Shown one piece after another: positions 17,609-26,367 of a stretch of 64,000 nt of DNA. Source of the DNA: Ancalomicrobiaceae bacterium S20. GTDB taxonomy: Bacteria; Pseudomonadota; Alphaproteobacteria; Rhizobiales; Ancalomicrobiaceae. How positions within the stretch are numbered: position 1 is the first letter of the stretch; each line of letters starts with the position of its first letter. The translations under genes and the position numbers were made by a program. The notes under the pieces were generated by a model. That model saw only the letters and a list, made by a program, of their open reading frames with translations, had not been told where the DNA came from and made no database searches. The stretch lies in assembly GCA_040269895.1 (NCBI GenBank), contig CP158568.1, positions 1,302,001 through 1,366,000 on the forward strand. Reading direction: 5' to 3'.

Positions 17609-17907
17609 GGCGGTCGCCGCCGCCCGGCGCAGAGGGGCGTCGGGCGCGGGGTGGCGCCGTCCTCGGTGCCGAACATGGTCAGAACCCCGTCGCGAAGGCG
17701 CGCGAAGGTGTCGGCCAGCCGGCGGGCTTCGAGCGTGATCGACAGACTGTTGCCCTCGCCCTGGACGAGGTCGACCGAGAGATCCGCCTCGATCCGGCGC
17801 ACCGCGCTCGCGACCGTCGCCACGGGTCGGCCGAGTTTCCGCGCGGCGCCGCGGAACGATCGCTCGGCGAGCACGATATCGCAGGTAACGAGGGCAGCGG
17901 TGTCCAT
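17590..17907 (-). CDS. N-terminal LysR-type helix-turn-helix module, probably part of the adjacent LysR gene
   Basis: A 105-codon frame beginning MDTAALVTCDIVLAERSFRG with the HTH GAARKLGRPVATVASAVRRIEADL at about residues 20-43. It ends abruptly in a basic low-similarity tail (RRRPPC), as expected after a frameshift. ATG 17907 has a strong AAGGAGA leader, unlike the GTG of the downstream LysR frame, so this is the real translation start of the regulator. The first 80 or so residues fit the first HTH of a double-HTH LysR protein. Confidence 0.65.
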   Translation of the reverse strand: MDTAALVTCDIVLAERSFRGAARKLGRPVATVASAVRRIEADLSVDLVQGEGNSLSITLEARRLADTFARLRDGVLTMFGTEDGATPRPTPLCAGRRRPPCRSPR

Positions 17908-17956
17908 GCGGGCGGGATCTCCTTGCTCAATGGATGAGCAGGCGCGTTGCGGATGC

Positions 17957-17974
17957 ATAAGGTGTACAGAATAT
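17957..17974. promoter_or_regulatory. LysR-box candidate in the divergent regulator/lyase region
   Basis: ATA-N3-TGTACA-N3-TAT is a symmetric 18-base site of the T-N11-A type bound by LysR proteins. It is located 50 bases upstream of the regulator start and 79 bases before the lyase ATG at 18054. It also overlaps an alternative ATG at 17973, which argues against that start. Confidence 0.5.
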
Positions 17975-18053
17975 GGGATATCCTGCCAACGCGACGGCTC
18001 CGCTAAGGTCTTCCCCGGATCGACCTCCCACTCAACCGCCAGTCGGACCTCCG

Positions 18054-19595
18054 ATGAAGCCGCGCACGACCGTCATTCTCGAAGGCCAGCCGCTCGACTA
18101 CCGGACGCTCGCGCGCATCGGCCGCGGCGACGTCGAGGTGGTTGCGGCGCCGGAGGCGCTGGAGCGCGTGCGGCGGGGCCGGGCGGCGCTCGATGCGGCG
18201 ATCGCGGCCGGCGTGCCGGTCTACGGCGCCAACACCGGCGTCGGCGCGATGCGCGACGTGACCTTCACCGCCGACGAGCTCGATGCCTTCAACGCCGGTC
18301 TCGTGCGCGCCCATCACTTCGGCACCGGCGAGCCCTTCGCGCCGGAAGTCGTGCGCAAGGCGATCGCGATCCGCATCAACAGCGCGCTCGCCGGCCGCAC
18401 CGGCTGCACGGAGACGCTGGTCCGCGGCTATCTCGATCTTCTCAATCGTTCGGTCGTGCCGATCGTGCACCGGACCGGCTCGATCGGTTGCGCGGACATC
18501 GGGCTCATGGGCCAGATCGGCGCGGTGCTGATCGGTGTTGGCGAAGCGATGCACGGCGGTCGCCGGCTTCCGGCGGCCGAGGCGCTCGCGGCTGCTGGGC
18601 TGGCGCCGATCCGCCTCAGGCCCAAGGACGGGCTCGCGGCGGTGTCGAGCAACGCGGTCGGCTTCGCGGCCGCCGGGCATGCACTCCGGCGCGGCGCCGG
18701 CGCCTTGCGCACGCTGATGGCGAGCGCCATGGCCAACGCGACCGCGATGGGCGCCTCGCGGGCGCCCTGGCTCGCGGCCGAGGTGGTCGGCACGCCGGTT
18801 CAGCAGGTGGTCGCGCGCTGGCTCGTGCATCAGGCGACCGAAGCGAATGTCGCGGTCGACCGGGTCGTGCACGATCCGCTGTCGCTCCGGATGATGGCGC
18901 AGGTGTTCGCGGCCGGCGTCGATGCGCTGACCCGCGCGGCCGAGACCGGGCTCGCGATGACCGCGCTCGTCGACGACAATCCGGTCGTCGACGGCGAATG
19001 CGTGCTGACCTCCGGCGGCTCGCTGCCGCTCGACATCACGATCGCGCTGCAGGCGGCGGGGCTCGCGTTCGCGCATCTCGCCCGCAACAGCTTCAATCGC
19101 TGTGTCCTGATCGGCAACGGCCGCCGCCGCGACCTGCCGATCAATCTCGTGGCGCCGGACGTTCCGGCGACGGGTTTCGGCCCGATCATGAAGCTCGCCG
19201 GCGAACTCTTCGCGCGCACGCTGTCGCTCGCCCAGCCGATCTCGGCGCAGTCGCTGGTGGTCGCCGACGGAATCGAGGACGAGGCGGCGTTCCTGCCCCT
19301 GGTCGTCGAGCGGTTCGAGCGGCAGGTCGAGGCGGTCCGCCGCTTGGCCGCGCTCGAAAGCCTGCTCGCCGCGCAGGCGCTCGATCTGATGGGGGACAGG
19401 CCGGGCGGCCTTGTTTCGCTCGTGCATGAGATCGTTCGGCGTCATTCCGCGTTCTATCGCGAGGACCGGCCGCTCTCGGCCGAGGTCGAAGCGATCGAAC
19501 AGGCGTTGTCGTCGCCGCCGGTGATGCGGCGCCTGCTCGAAGCCGCGCCGCTCGCGGAATTCGATGCGTTCTTTTCGCTCGACCTCGGCTTTTGA
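18054..19595 (+). CDS. HAL/PAL-fold lyase without the MIO triad, probable (S-methyl-)ergothionase
   Basis: A 513-residue aromatic amino acid lyase-fold protein. Tyr57 in VYGANTGVG corresponds to the catalytic tyrosine of histidine ammonia-lyase. The place of the autocatalytic Ala-Ser-Gly triad, in GSIGCADIGLMGQIG, is Cys-Ala-Asp at 146-148, so the MIO cofactor cannot form. From memory, ergothionase, which removes trimethylamine from ergothioneine, is a lyase of this fold that works without MIO. The neighbouring genes encode a betaine-type importer, a urocanase homologue, a DUF917 protein, a hydantoinase and a carbamoylase, which fit the later steps of that pathway. ATG 18054 matches the family start; ATG 17973 lies in the operator candidate. 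Ordinary histidase activity is unlikely. Ergothioneine versus its S-methyl form is not resolved. Confidence 0.75.
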   Translation: MKPRTTVILEGQPLDYRTLARIGRGDVEVVAAPEALERVRRGRAALDAAIAAGVPVYGANTGVGAMRDVTFTADELDAFNAGLVRAHHFGTGEPFAPEVVRKAIAIRINSALAGRTGCTETLVRGYLDLLNRSVVPIVHRTGSIGCADIGLMGQIGAVLIGVGEAMHGGRRLPAAEALAAAGLAPIRLRPKDGLAAVSSNAVGFAAAGHALRRGAGALRTLMASAMANATAMGASRAPWLAAEVVGTPVQQVVARWLVHQATEANVAVDRVVHDPLSLRMMAQVFAAGVDALTRAAETGLAMTALVDDNPVVDGECVLTSGGSLPLDITIALQAAGLAFAHLARNSFNRCVLIGNGRRRDLPINLVAPDVPATGFGPIMKLAGELFARTLSLAQPISAQSLVVADGIEDEAAFLPLVVERFERQVEAVRRLAALESLLAAQALDLMGDRPGGLVSLVHEIVRRHSAFYREDRPLSAEVEAIEQALSSPPVMRRLLEAAPLAEFDAFFSLDLGF

Positions 19596-19691
19596 GAAAG
19601 CCGGTTCTCTCGGCGCGTGATCGCGCGCCGTAGCATCGCAGTCCTTCGAACCGGCCGCGGCAAGGCGGCCCGACAGCAAGGGGAATTCGCC

Positions 19692-20600
19692 ATGCGTCTA
19701 CCGGTTTTCATCGCCGCCGCGCTCCTGGCCGGCACGCTCGCCACGGCCGCTTCCGCGAAAGTGGTCGTCTCCTCGAAGATCGACACCGAGGGCGGCGTGC
19801 TCGGCAACGTCATCCTGCTCGCGCTCAAGGCCAACGGCGTCGAGGTCGAGGATCGGACCCAACTCGGCGGCACGCCGGTCGTCCGCAAGGCGATCGCCGC
19901 CGGCGAGATCGACATCTATCCAGAGTACACGGGCAACGCGGCGTTCTTCTTCTCGAAGGCCGAGGACCCGGTCTGGAAGGACGGCGCCAAGGGCTACGAG
20001 GCGGCCAAGACGCTCGACTACGACGCCAACAAGATCGTCTGGCTGACGCCGTCGCCGGCCAACAACACCTGGGCGATCGCGCTGCGCAAGGAGGTCGCGA
20101 GCTCGGCCAAGCTGAAGACGCTGTCGGACTTCGGCAAGTGGGTCTCGGGTGGCGGCAAAGCGAAGCTCGCGGCGTCCGCCGAGTTCGTGAACTCCGCCGC
20201 CGCGCTGCCAGCCTTCCAGGCGACCTACGGCTTCAAGCTCACGCCTGATCAGCTGATCGTGCTCTCGGGCGGCGACACCGCAGCCACCATCAAGGCCGCG
20301 GCCGAGCAGACCAACGGCGCCAATGCCGCGATGGTCTACGGCACCGACGGCGCGATCCAGCCCTCGGGTCTCGTCGTGCTCGACGACGACAAGGGCGTGC
20401 AGCCGGTCTATCGCCCGGCGCCGATCGTGCGCGAGGCGGTGCTGAAGGCCAATCCGAAGATCGCCGAGGTGCTGAAGCCGATCTTCGAGAGCCTGACGCT
20501 CGAGACGCTGCAGGATCTCAACGGCCGCGTGCAGGTCGGCGGCGAGCCGGCCAAGGCGGTCGCCGAAGACTATCTGAAGTCCAAGGGCTTTCTGAAGTGA
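19692..20600 (+). CDS. betaine-type ABC substrate-binding protein (OpuAC/OsmF-like)
   Basis: A 302-residue secreted binding protein with a signal peptide (about 1-22, ending ASA) and the two-lobed OpuAC fold: SSKIDTEGGVLGNV at the N-terminus, IDIYPEYTGNA near residues 75-85, and DLNGRVQVGGEPAKAVAEDYLKSKGF at the end. The family binds glycine betaine, choline, carnitine and other quaternary ammonium compounds. Because ergothioneine is itself a histidine trimethylbetaine, and the gene directly follows the ergothionase-like gene, uptake of that betaine is the likely role. The leader AAGGGGAATTCGCC supports ATG 19692. Confidence 0.88.
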   Translation: MRLPVFIAAALLAGTLATAASAKVVVSSKIDTEGGVLGNVILLALKANGVEVEDRTQLGGTPVVRKAIAAGEIDIYPEYTGNAAFFFSKAEDPVWKDGAKGYEAAKTLDYDANKIVWLTPSPANNTWAIALRKEVASSAKLKTLSDFGKWVSGGGKAKLAASAEFVNSAAALPAFQATYGFKLTPDQLIVLSGGDTAATIKAAAEQTNGANAAMVYGTDGAIQPSGLVVLDDDKGVQPVYRPAPIVREAVLKANPKIAEVLKPIFESLTLETLQDLNGRVQVGGEPAKAVAEDYLKSKGFLK

Positions 20601-20730
20601 GCGTCTGAACCCGCGATCCGGCGGGGCTGACGTGCCGCCGGATCGCCGCCGATCGATCTTTCGCTCCGACTTTTTGCAGCCGCCATGCCGGACAAGCGCT
20701 TGTCGCGCCGGTCCGTGCCGGGAGCATGCC

Positions 20731-21912
20731 ATGACAGCCTCTGCCGTCCGGACCGCACGTCTCGCGAGCCTCGGCGTCGACAAGCTCGGCGTGGTGGTCG
20801 CGGCGCTGATTGCGATCGGCGCGGGATCGCCTTTCGTGGTGTTCCGCGCCAACCGGATCGTCGCCGGCGAGGCGAGGGCCTTCCATGAGGCGTTGCCGCT
20901 GCCGCTCGCGGCCGCCTTGGTCGCGGTGGTGCTCGGCGCGGCGCTAATCGCGCTGTTCCGGACGCCGGAACGGCTGCGGCTCGTCGCGGCGATCGTCATG
21001 GCGCTGGCGCTGGCCTTCCTTGTCGGCGCGGCGGCGGATCACCTGACGCCACCCGGCAACCGCTATGCCCGCGTCGCGCCGGCCTCCGGCTTCTGGGTGC
21101 TGACCTTCGCGACGACGATCCTATTCGCCGACAGCGTCGTGCGGCTCAGGCTCGGGCCGCTCGCCCGGATCCTGGCGCTCACGATCGGCGCCGCCGTCTT
21201 CGCGCTGGTGCTCTGGTCGGGGATTTGGAACGGCCTGTCGATCCTCAAGGAATACGCCACACGCTCGGATGTGTTCTGGCGCGAGGCGGGCGCGCACATG
21301 ATGCTGGCGCTCGGGTCGCTTGCGGCGGCGGTCGTGGTCGGCCTGCCGCTCGGCATCGTGATCGAGCGCAAGGCGAGCCTGCGCGCCCCGGTGCTGAACA
21401 CGCTCAATGCCGTGCAGACGATACCCTCGATCGCGTTGTTCGGCATCCTGATCGGCCCGCTCGGCTGGCTGGCCGCGCATGTGCCGGGCGCGGCGGCGCT
21501 CGGCATCCGGGGCATCGGCATGGCGCCGGCCTTCATCGCGCTGTTCCTCTATTCGCTGCTGCCGATGGTCGCCAACACGGTCGTCGGGCTCACCCAGGTG
21601 CCGCGCGACGCGGTCGAGGCGGCGCGCGGCATGGGCATGACCGACCGCCAGCGGCTCGTCTCGGTCGAGCTGCCCTTGGCGCTGCCGGTGATCCTGACCG
21701 GCGTGCGCATCGTGCTCGTGCAGAACATCGGCCTCGCCACGATCGCCGCGCTGATCGGCGGCGGCGGCTTCGGCGTGTTCGTCTTCCTCGGCATCGGCCA
21801 GACCGCGCCGGACCTGATCCTGCTCGGCGCCGTGCCGACCGTCCTTCTCGCCTTCGCCGCCGCCGTCGTGCTCGACGCGGCCGTCGACCTCGTCACCGGA
21901 GCGCGGCCATGA
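20731..21912 (+). CDS. betaine-type ABC permease (OsmY/YehY-like, long form)
   Basis: A 393-residue permease of the OpuAB/ProW class with an N-terminal extension carrying about four extra membrane segments. The conserved transporter domain covers about residues 190-390, with LNAVQTIPSIALFGI and the EAA loop EAARGMGMTDRQRLVSVELPLALPVI. The ATG at 20731 follows GGGAGC. Its stop overlaps the ATPase start (ATGA). It works with the second permease at 22844-23617 as in the OsmVWXY arrangement. Confidence 0.88.
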   Translation: MTASAVRTARLASLGVDKLGVVVAALIAIGAGSPFVVFRANRIVAGEARAFHEALPLPLAAALVAVVLGAALIALFRTPERLRLVAAIVMALALAFLVGAAADHLTPPGNRYARVAPASGFWVLTFATTILFADSVVRLRLGPLARILALTIGAAVFALVLWSGIWNGLSILKEYATRSDVFWREAGAHMMLALGSLAAAVVVGLPLGIVIERKASLRAPVLNTLNAVQTIPSIALFGILIGPLGWLAAHVPGAAALGIRGIGMAPAFIALFLYSLLPMVANTVVGLTQVPRDAVEAARGMGMTDRQRLVSVELPLALPVILTGVRIVLVQNIGLATIAALIGGGGFGVFVFLGIGQTAPDLILLGAVPTVLLAFAAAVVLDAAVDLVTGARP

Positions 21913-22847
21913 TCGAGATCGAGCATCTGACCCGGACCTACGGCCCGTTCACCGCGGTCGACGACGTCAGCCTCACCATCGAGGCCGGCACGATCACGGT
22001 GATCGTCGGCACCTCGGGCTCCGGCAAGTCGACGCTGATGCGCATGGTCAACCGGCTGGTCGAGCCGACGGCGGGCCGCGTGCTGATCGACGGCGAGGAC
22101 ACCGCGACGCTCGCCGTCCACGAACTGCGCCGCCGCATCGGCTACGCGATCCAGAACCACGGTCTGTTCCCGCATCGGACCGTCGCGCAGAACATCGCCA
22201 CCGTGCCGGCGCTGCTCGGCTGGGACAGGGCCCGCATCGCCGCCCGCGTCGAGGAGCTCCTCACGCTGTTTCAGCTCGATCCGGCCCAGTTCGGTCGGCG
22301 TTATCCGCACGAGCTCTCGGGCGGCCAACAGCAGCGCGTCGGCGTCGCCCGCGCGCTGGCGGCCGAACCGAAACTGATGCTGATGGACGAGCCGTTCGGC
22401 GCGCTCGATCCGGTCATCCGCGCCAAGGCGCAGGACGATCTCAAGGATATCCAGCGCAAGCTCGGCACCACGATCCTGCTCGTCACCCACGACATGGAGG
22501 AGGCCATCCGGCTGGGCGACCGGATCGCGGTGATGGACGGCGGCAGGCTCCTGCAATGCGCGCCGCCGGCCGAGATCCTGATCCATCCTGCCACGGCCTT
22601 CGTCGGCGAACTGATCGGCACCGGCGACCGGCCGTTCCGGCTCCTGTCGCTCGCGACCGCGGCCGAGATGGTCGAGCCCGGCGCGGCGGAAGGCACGGCC
22701 GTGGCGGCGAGCGCGGACCTGCGCGACGTCTTCGCCGAACTCCTGTGGTCGCGCCGGCCGGCGGCGCCGGTCGTCGATGCGGCCGGCAACGGGCTCGGCC
22801 GGGTGACGCTGGAGGCGCTGATCGCGCGCGCCGGGAGGCCGGCATGA
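21909..22847 (+). CDS. betaine-type ABC transporter ATPase (OsmV/YehX-like)
   Basis: A 312-residue ATPase. Walker A GTSGSGKST is at about 34-42; the family-typical IQNHGLFPHRTV follows, then the signature LSGGQQQRVGVARAL, and Walker B LMLMDEPFGALD. The tail after about residue 230 is shorter than a full CBS pair and may be regulatory. Translation is coupled to the preceding permease (ATGA) and to the following one, whose ATG overlaps the stop here. Confidence 0.9.
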   Translation: MIEIEHLTRTYGPFTAVDDVSLTIEAGTITVIVGTSGSGKSTLMRMVNRLVEPTAGRVLIDGEDTATLAVHELRRRIGYAIQNHGLFPHRTVAQNIATVPALLGWDRARIAARVEELLTLFQLDPAQFGRRYPHELSGGQQQRVGVARALAAEPKLMLMDEPFGALDPVIRAKAQDDLKDIQRKLGTTILLVTHDMEEAIRLGDRIAVMDGGRLLQCAPPAEILIHPATAFVGELIGTGDRPFRLLSLATAAEMVEPGAAEGTAVAASADLRDVFAELLWSRRPAAPVVDAAGNGLGRVTLEALIARAGRPA

Positions 22848-23617
22848 CCCGCGCCGACGTCTCTGCCTGGCTGCCGACGATCGTCCGCGCGGCTGTGGTC
22901 GCCGCGCTCGTGACCTTCCTCGTCGCGCCGGAGCTGTTCCGGCCGTTGCTCGCCCCGCTCGCCGAGACGGGGCAGCCGGTGATCTACGATCGCGCGAGCC
23001 TCTTCGACCTGACCGTCTCGCACCTGACCACGGTGACGATCGCGATCGTCGCCGCCACGGTCGTCGGCGTCGGGCTGGCGATCCTGGTGACGCGGCCGAT
23101 CGGGGCGGAGTTTCTGCCGCTCTCGCGCTCGATCGTGAACGTCGGCCAGACGTTCCCGCCGGTCGCGGTGCTGGCGCTCGCGGTGCCGATCGTCGGCTTC
23201 GGCGAGAAGCCGACGCTGATCGCGCTGTTTCTCTATGGCCTCTTGCCGATCTTCGAGAACGCGCTGACCGGGCTGACGCGCCTGCCGCCGGCCGTGGTCG
23301 AGGCGGCGCGCGGCATGGGCATGACCGATGCGCAGCGGCTCGTGAAGGTCGAGCTGCCGCTCGCGCTGCCGGTGATCCTCGAAGGTGTCAGGCTGTCGGT
23401 CGTGATCGCGCTCGCCACCGCGACCATCGGCTCGACGGTCGCCGCCAAGGGCCTCGGCGAGGTCATCGTCGCCGGGCTCCTCTCGAACAACCTCGCCTAC
23501 ATCGTGCAGGGCGGCCTCGTCGTCGCCGTGCTCGCCGTCACCCTCTACGACGCGCTCTCCGCCCTGGAACGCGTCCTGGCCCGCCGCGCGGGTCGCATCG
23601 AGCGGGAGAACGCCTGA
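22844..23617 (+). CDS. betaine-type ABC permease (OsmW/YehW-like)
   Basis: A 257-residue permease with five to six membrane segments. It has SIVNVGQTFPPVAVLALAVP and the EAA loop EAARGMGMTDAQRLVKVELPLALPVI. The EAA loop is nearly identical to that of the 20731 permease. The start overlaps the ATPase stop, and the stop overlaps the amidohydrolase start (TGATG), so importer and catabolic enzyme are translationally coupled. This ties the transported compound to the hydantoinase-type pathway. Confidence 0.9.
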   Translation: MTRADVSAWLPTIVRAAVVAALVTFLVAPELFRPLLAPLAETGQPVIYDRASLFDLTVSHLTTVTIAIVAATVVGVGLAILVTRPIGAEFLPLSRSIVNVGQTFPPVAVLALAVPIVGFGEKPTLIALFLYGLLPIFENALTGLTRLPPAVVEAARGMGMTDAQRLVKVELPLALPVILEGVRLSVVIALATATIGSTVAAKGLGEVIVAGLLSNNLAYIVQGGLVVAVLAVTLYDALSALERVLARRAGRIERENA

Positions 23618-24999
23618 TGTCCGATTTCGATCTCGTGCTCGCCGGCACCGTCGTGCTGCCGGATCGGGTGGTGCCGCAGGGGTTCGTCGCGGTGCAGGGG
23701 GGCAAGGTCGCGCTGGTCGGGCAGGGCGAGCCGCCGGCCGCGCGCGAAAGGCATCTGCTCGGCCGCGCGCTGATCCTGCCCGGCGCGATCGACGCGCAGG
23801 TCCATTCGCTGTCGCAGAAGAACCAGGAGGACTTCGTCTGGTCGACGCGCTCGGCGGCGGCCGGCGGCGTCACGACCATCGTCGACATGCCCTATGACGA
23901 GGGTAACCTCGTCTGCTCGGCCGCCGCGGTCGAGCGCAAGGTCGTCCATGCGAGCGGCCAGGCGCGGGTCGATTTCGCGCTCTATGGCACGATCGACCCC
24001 GAGGAAGGATCGGCGCGGATCCTCGAACAGGTCGAGGCCGGCGTCGCGGCGTTCAAGTTCTCGACCTTCGGCACCGATCCGAAGCGCTTCCCGCGCATCC
24101 CGCCGCATCTGCTCAACGCCGTGTTCGCCGCGATCGCGCCGACGGGCCTGACCGCCGGCGTCCACAACGAGATCCACGAGATGGTCGACGCCTACCTCGC
24201 CGAGGTCCGCGCGGCCGGGATCACCGACTGGCGCGCCCACGGCGCCTCGCGGCCGCCGATCACCGAAGTGCTCGCCATGGCCGAGATCTACGAGACCGGT
24301 GCCGCCACCGGCTGTCCCGCCCATGTCGTGCATTGCTCGGTCGGGCGCGGCTACGAACTCGCCGCCCGCTATCGCGGCGAGGGCCACGCCGCGACGGTGG
24401 AGGCCTGCATCCACTATCTGACGCTCGACGAGGAGCACGACGTCGCCCGGCTCGGCGGCAAGGCCAAGATCAACCCGCCGATCCGGCCGCGCGCCGAGGT
24501 CGAGACGCTCTGGCGCCATGTCGCGGCGGGCAACGTGACGCTGGTCTCGACCGACCATGTGTCGTGGTCGGAGGACCGCAAGACCGATCCGGAGATGCTG
24601 AAGAACGCCTCCGGCGTGCCGGGGCTGGAAGTCATGGTGCCCCTGTTCGTCAAGGGCGCGCTCGAACGCGGCGTGCCGCTGACATGGGCGGCGCGGCTGA
24701 TGGCGGAAAACCCGGCGCGGCATTTCCGCATCGACCACGTCAAGGGCGCGCTGACCGTCGGCCGCGACGCCGACATCACCGTGCTGACGCCCGAGCCGCT
24801 CGTCTACGACGCGGCGGCGAGCGGGCACAACGTGGTCGGCTGGTCGCCATACAACGGTATCCGGCTGCCCTGGCGCACGGCGGGCACATGGGTGGGCGGC
24901 CGGCAGGTGTTCGACGGGACGCGCGTCCTCGCCGAGCCCGGCTCCGGCGCCTTCGTGCGACCGCCTGTCACCCGGCCGATCGCGGAGCGCTCGGCATGA
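23617..24999 (+). CDS. hydantoinase/dihydroorotase-type amidohydrolase, probable hydantoin-5-propionate hydrolase
   Basis: A 460-residue cyclic amidohydrolase. The carboxylated lysine is K147 in AAFKFSTF. Metal histidines H183 and/or H187 (VHNEIHEM) and H239 (HVVHCS), and the catalytic D313 (STDHVSW), are visible. In the first metal motif, the expected H-x-H reads Gln61-Val-His63 (DAQVHS), a departure that may alter metal occupancy. In the proposed pathway it opens 5-(2-carboxyethyl)hydantoin to N-carbamoyl-glutamate. It is coupled to the permease upstream and to the carbamoylase downstream (ATGA). Allantoinase or dihydropyrimidinase roles are alternatives. Confidence 0.8.
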   Translation: MSDFDLVLAGTVVLPDRVVPQGFVAVQGGKVALVGQGEPPAARERHLLGRALILPGAIDAQVHSLSQKNQEDFVWSTRSAAAGGVTTIVDMPYDEGNLVCSAAAVERKVVHASGQARVDFALYGTIDPEEGSARILEQVEAGVAAFKFSTFGTDPKRFPRIPPHLLNAVFAAIAPTGLTAGVHNEIHEMVDAYLAEVRAAGITDWRAHGASRPPITEVLAMAEIYETGAATGCPAHVVHCSVGRGYELAARYRGEGHAATVEACIHYLTLDEEHDVARLGGKAKINPPIRPRAEVETLWRHVAAGNVTLVSTDHVSWSEDRKTDPEMLKNASGVPGLEVMVPLFVKGALERGVPLTWAARLMAENPARHFRIDHVKGALTVGRDADITVLTPEPLVYDAAASGHNVVGWSPYNGIRLPWRTAGTWVGGRQVFDGTRVLAEPGSGAFVRPPVTRPIAERSA

Positions 25000-26303
25000 G
25001 CGCGAAGCCCCGCAACCTATCGCCCCGCAATCTCTCGGTCAGCGGCCCGCGCATCGCCGCCGACATCGACGCATTGGCGCGGCTCACCGATCCCGACCGT
25101 CCCTGGACGCGGCGGGCTTTCACGCCGCGCTTTCTGGAGGGCCGCACCTGGGTCGCCGAGGCGATGCGGCGCGCGGGGCTGGAAACCCGGATCGACGCGG
25201 CCGGCAACCTGATCGGCCGGCGTGCCGGCCGCGACCCGGCCAAGGGCGTCATCGCGATCGGCTCGCATTCCGACACGGTGCCGGACGGCGGCCGGTTCGA
25301 CGGCATCGCCGGCGTGGTCGCCGGCCTCGAGATCGCCCGCGCGCTCGCCGATCGCGGCATCGCCCTCGACCACGACTTCGAAGTGATCGATTGCCTCGCC
25401 GAGGAAGTGTCGATCTTCGGCGTCTCCTGCATCGGCTCGCGCGCCATCGCCGGCGTGCTCCCGGCCGACTGGCTCGACCGCATCGCCGCCGACAAGACGC
25501 TGCGCGCCGGAATCGCCGAGGTCGGCGGCGCCCCTGATAGGCTCGCCGAGGCGAAGCGCGAGGATATCCGCGCGTTTCTGGAGCTGCACATCGAACAGGG
25601 ACCGGTGCTCGAAGCCGAGCGCATCGACGTCGGCGTCGTGACCGCGATCTCGGGCATCACACGGATCGAGATCGAGGTCGACGGCCGCGCCGACCATGCC
25701 GGCACCACGCCGATGGGGCGCCGCGCCGACGCGCTGGTCGCCGCCAGCGTCATCGTCGGCGCGGTCGAGCGGCTCGCGACCGAGCGCGCGGCGCGGGGCG
25801 AGGGCCATTTCGCGGCCACCGTCGGCGAATTCCGGATCGAACCCAACGCGGCCAACGTCGTGCCGTCCCACGCGCGGCTGCTGATCGACGCGCGTGCCGA
25901 GCGGCGGCCGGCGATGGACGGCTTTCTCCACGACATCAGCGCCTTAGCCGGCGAGGGCGTGCGCGGGCTGCCCGCGCCGCCGCGGCTGCGCGTCGTCTCC
26001 GATAACCCGCCGACGCCGTCCGATCCGCGTCTCCTCGCCGAAATCGAGGCGGCGGCGGACGGCCTCGGCATCTCGCACCGGCGCATGGCGTCGGGGGCCG
26101 GCCACGACATGGCGTTCTTCGCCCGTGTGGCGCCGGCCGCGATGGTGTTCGTGCCGTGTCGCGACGGGCGCAGCCACGCGCCGGACGAATGGGCCGAGAC
26201 CGACGCGCTCGCGCTCGGCACCGAAGTGCTGCTCGAAACCGTGCTGCGCCTCGATCGCGCCGCGACCGGCAAGGACGCAGCCGCCGAGGGTGCACAGACC
26301 TGA
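24996..26303 (+). CDS. N-carbamoyl-L-amino-acid hydrolase (M20 family), probable N-carbamoyl-glutamate hydrolase
   Basis: A 435-residue Zn-dependent amidohydrolase of the M20/AllC-HyuC group. Metal and catalytic residues appear as GSHSDTVPDGGRFDG (H91, D102), the EE pair of CLAEEVS (E136/E137), LELHIEQG and the dimerisation-domain signature RADHAGTTPMGRRADAL. A final SGAGHDMAF carries a late histidine. It removes the carbamoyl group as ammonia and CO2, here probably from N-carbamoyl-L-glutamate to give glutamate. Allantoate amidohydrolase is the alternative, but no purine catabolic genes are near. Confidence 0.82.
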   Translation: MSAKPRNLSPRNLSVSGPRIAADIDALARLTDPDRPWTRRAFTPRFLEGRTWVAEAMRRAGLETRIDAAGNLIGRRAGRDPAKGVIAIGSHSDTVPDGGRFDGIAGVVAGLEIARALADRGIALDHDFEVIDCLAEEVSIFGVSCIGSRAIAGVLPADWLDRIAADKTLRAGIAEVGGAPDRLAEAKREDIRAFLELHIEQGPVLEAERIDVGVVTAISGITRIEIEVDGRADHAGTTPMGRRADALVAASVIVGAVERLATERAARGEGHFAATVGEFRIEPNAANVVPSHARLLIDARAERRPAMDGFLHDISALAGEGVRGLPAPPRLRVVSDNPPTPSDPRLLAEIEAAADGLGISHRRMASGAGHDMAFFARVAPAAMVFVPCRDGRSHAPDEWAETDALALGTEVLLETVLRLDRAATGKDAAAEGAQT

Positions 26304-26367
26304 TCACGAGTTCTCGTCCCGGGTCCGTCACGGCCGGGACGCCACATTCACGAAGGAGACCTCACGG

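Noticed and set aside
23617-26303. Allantoin degradation (allantoinase plus allantoate amidohydrolase)
   Set aside because: The two enzyme families would fit, but there are no other purine-catabolism genes, and the flanking DUF917, urocanase-like and MIO-less lyase genes fit the thiohydantoin route better.
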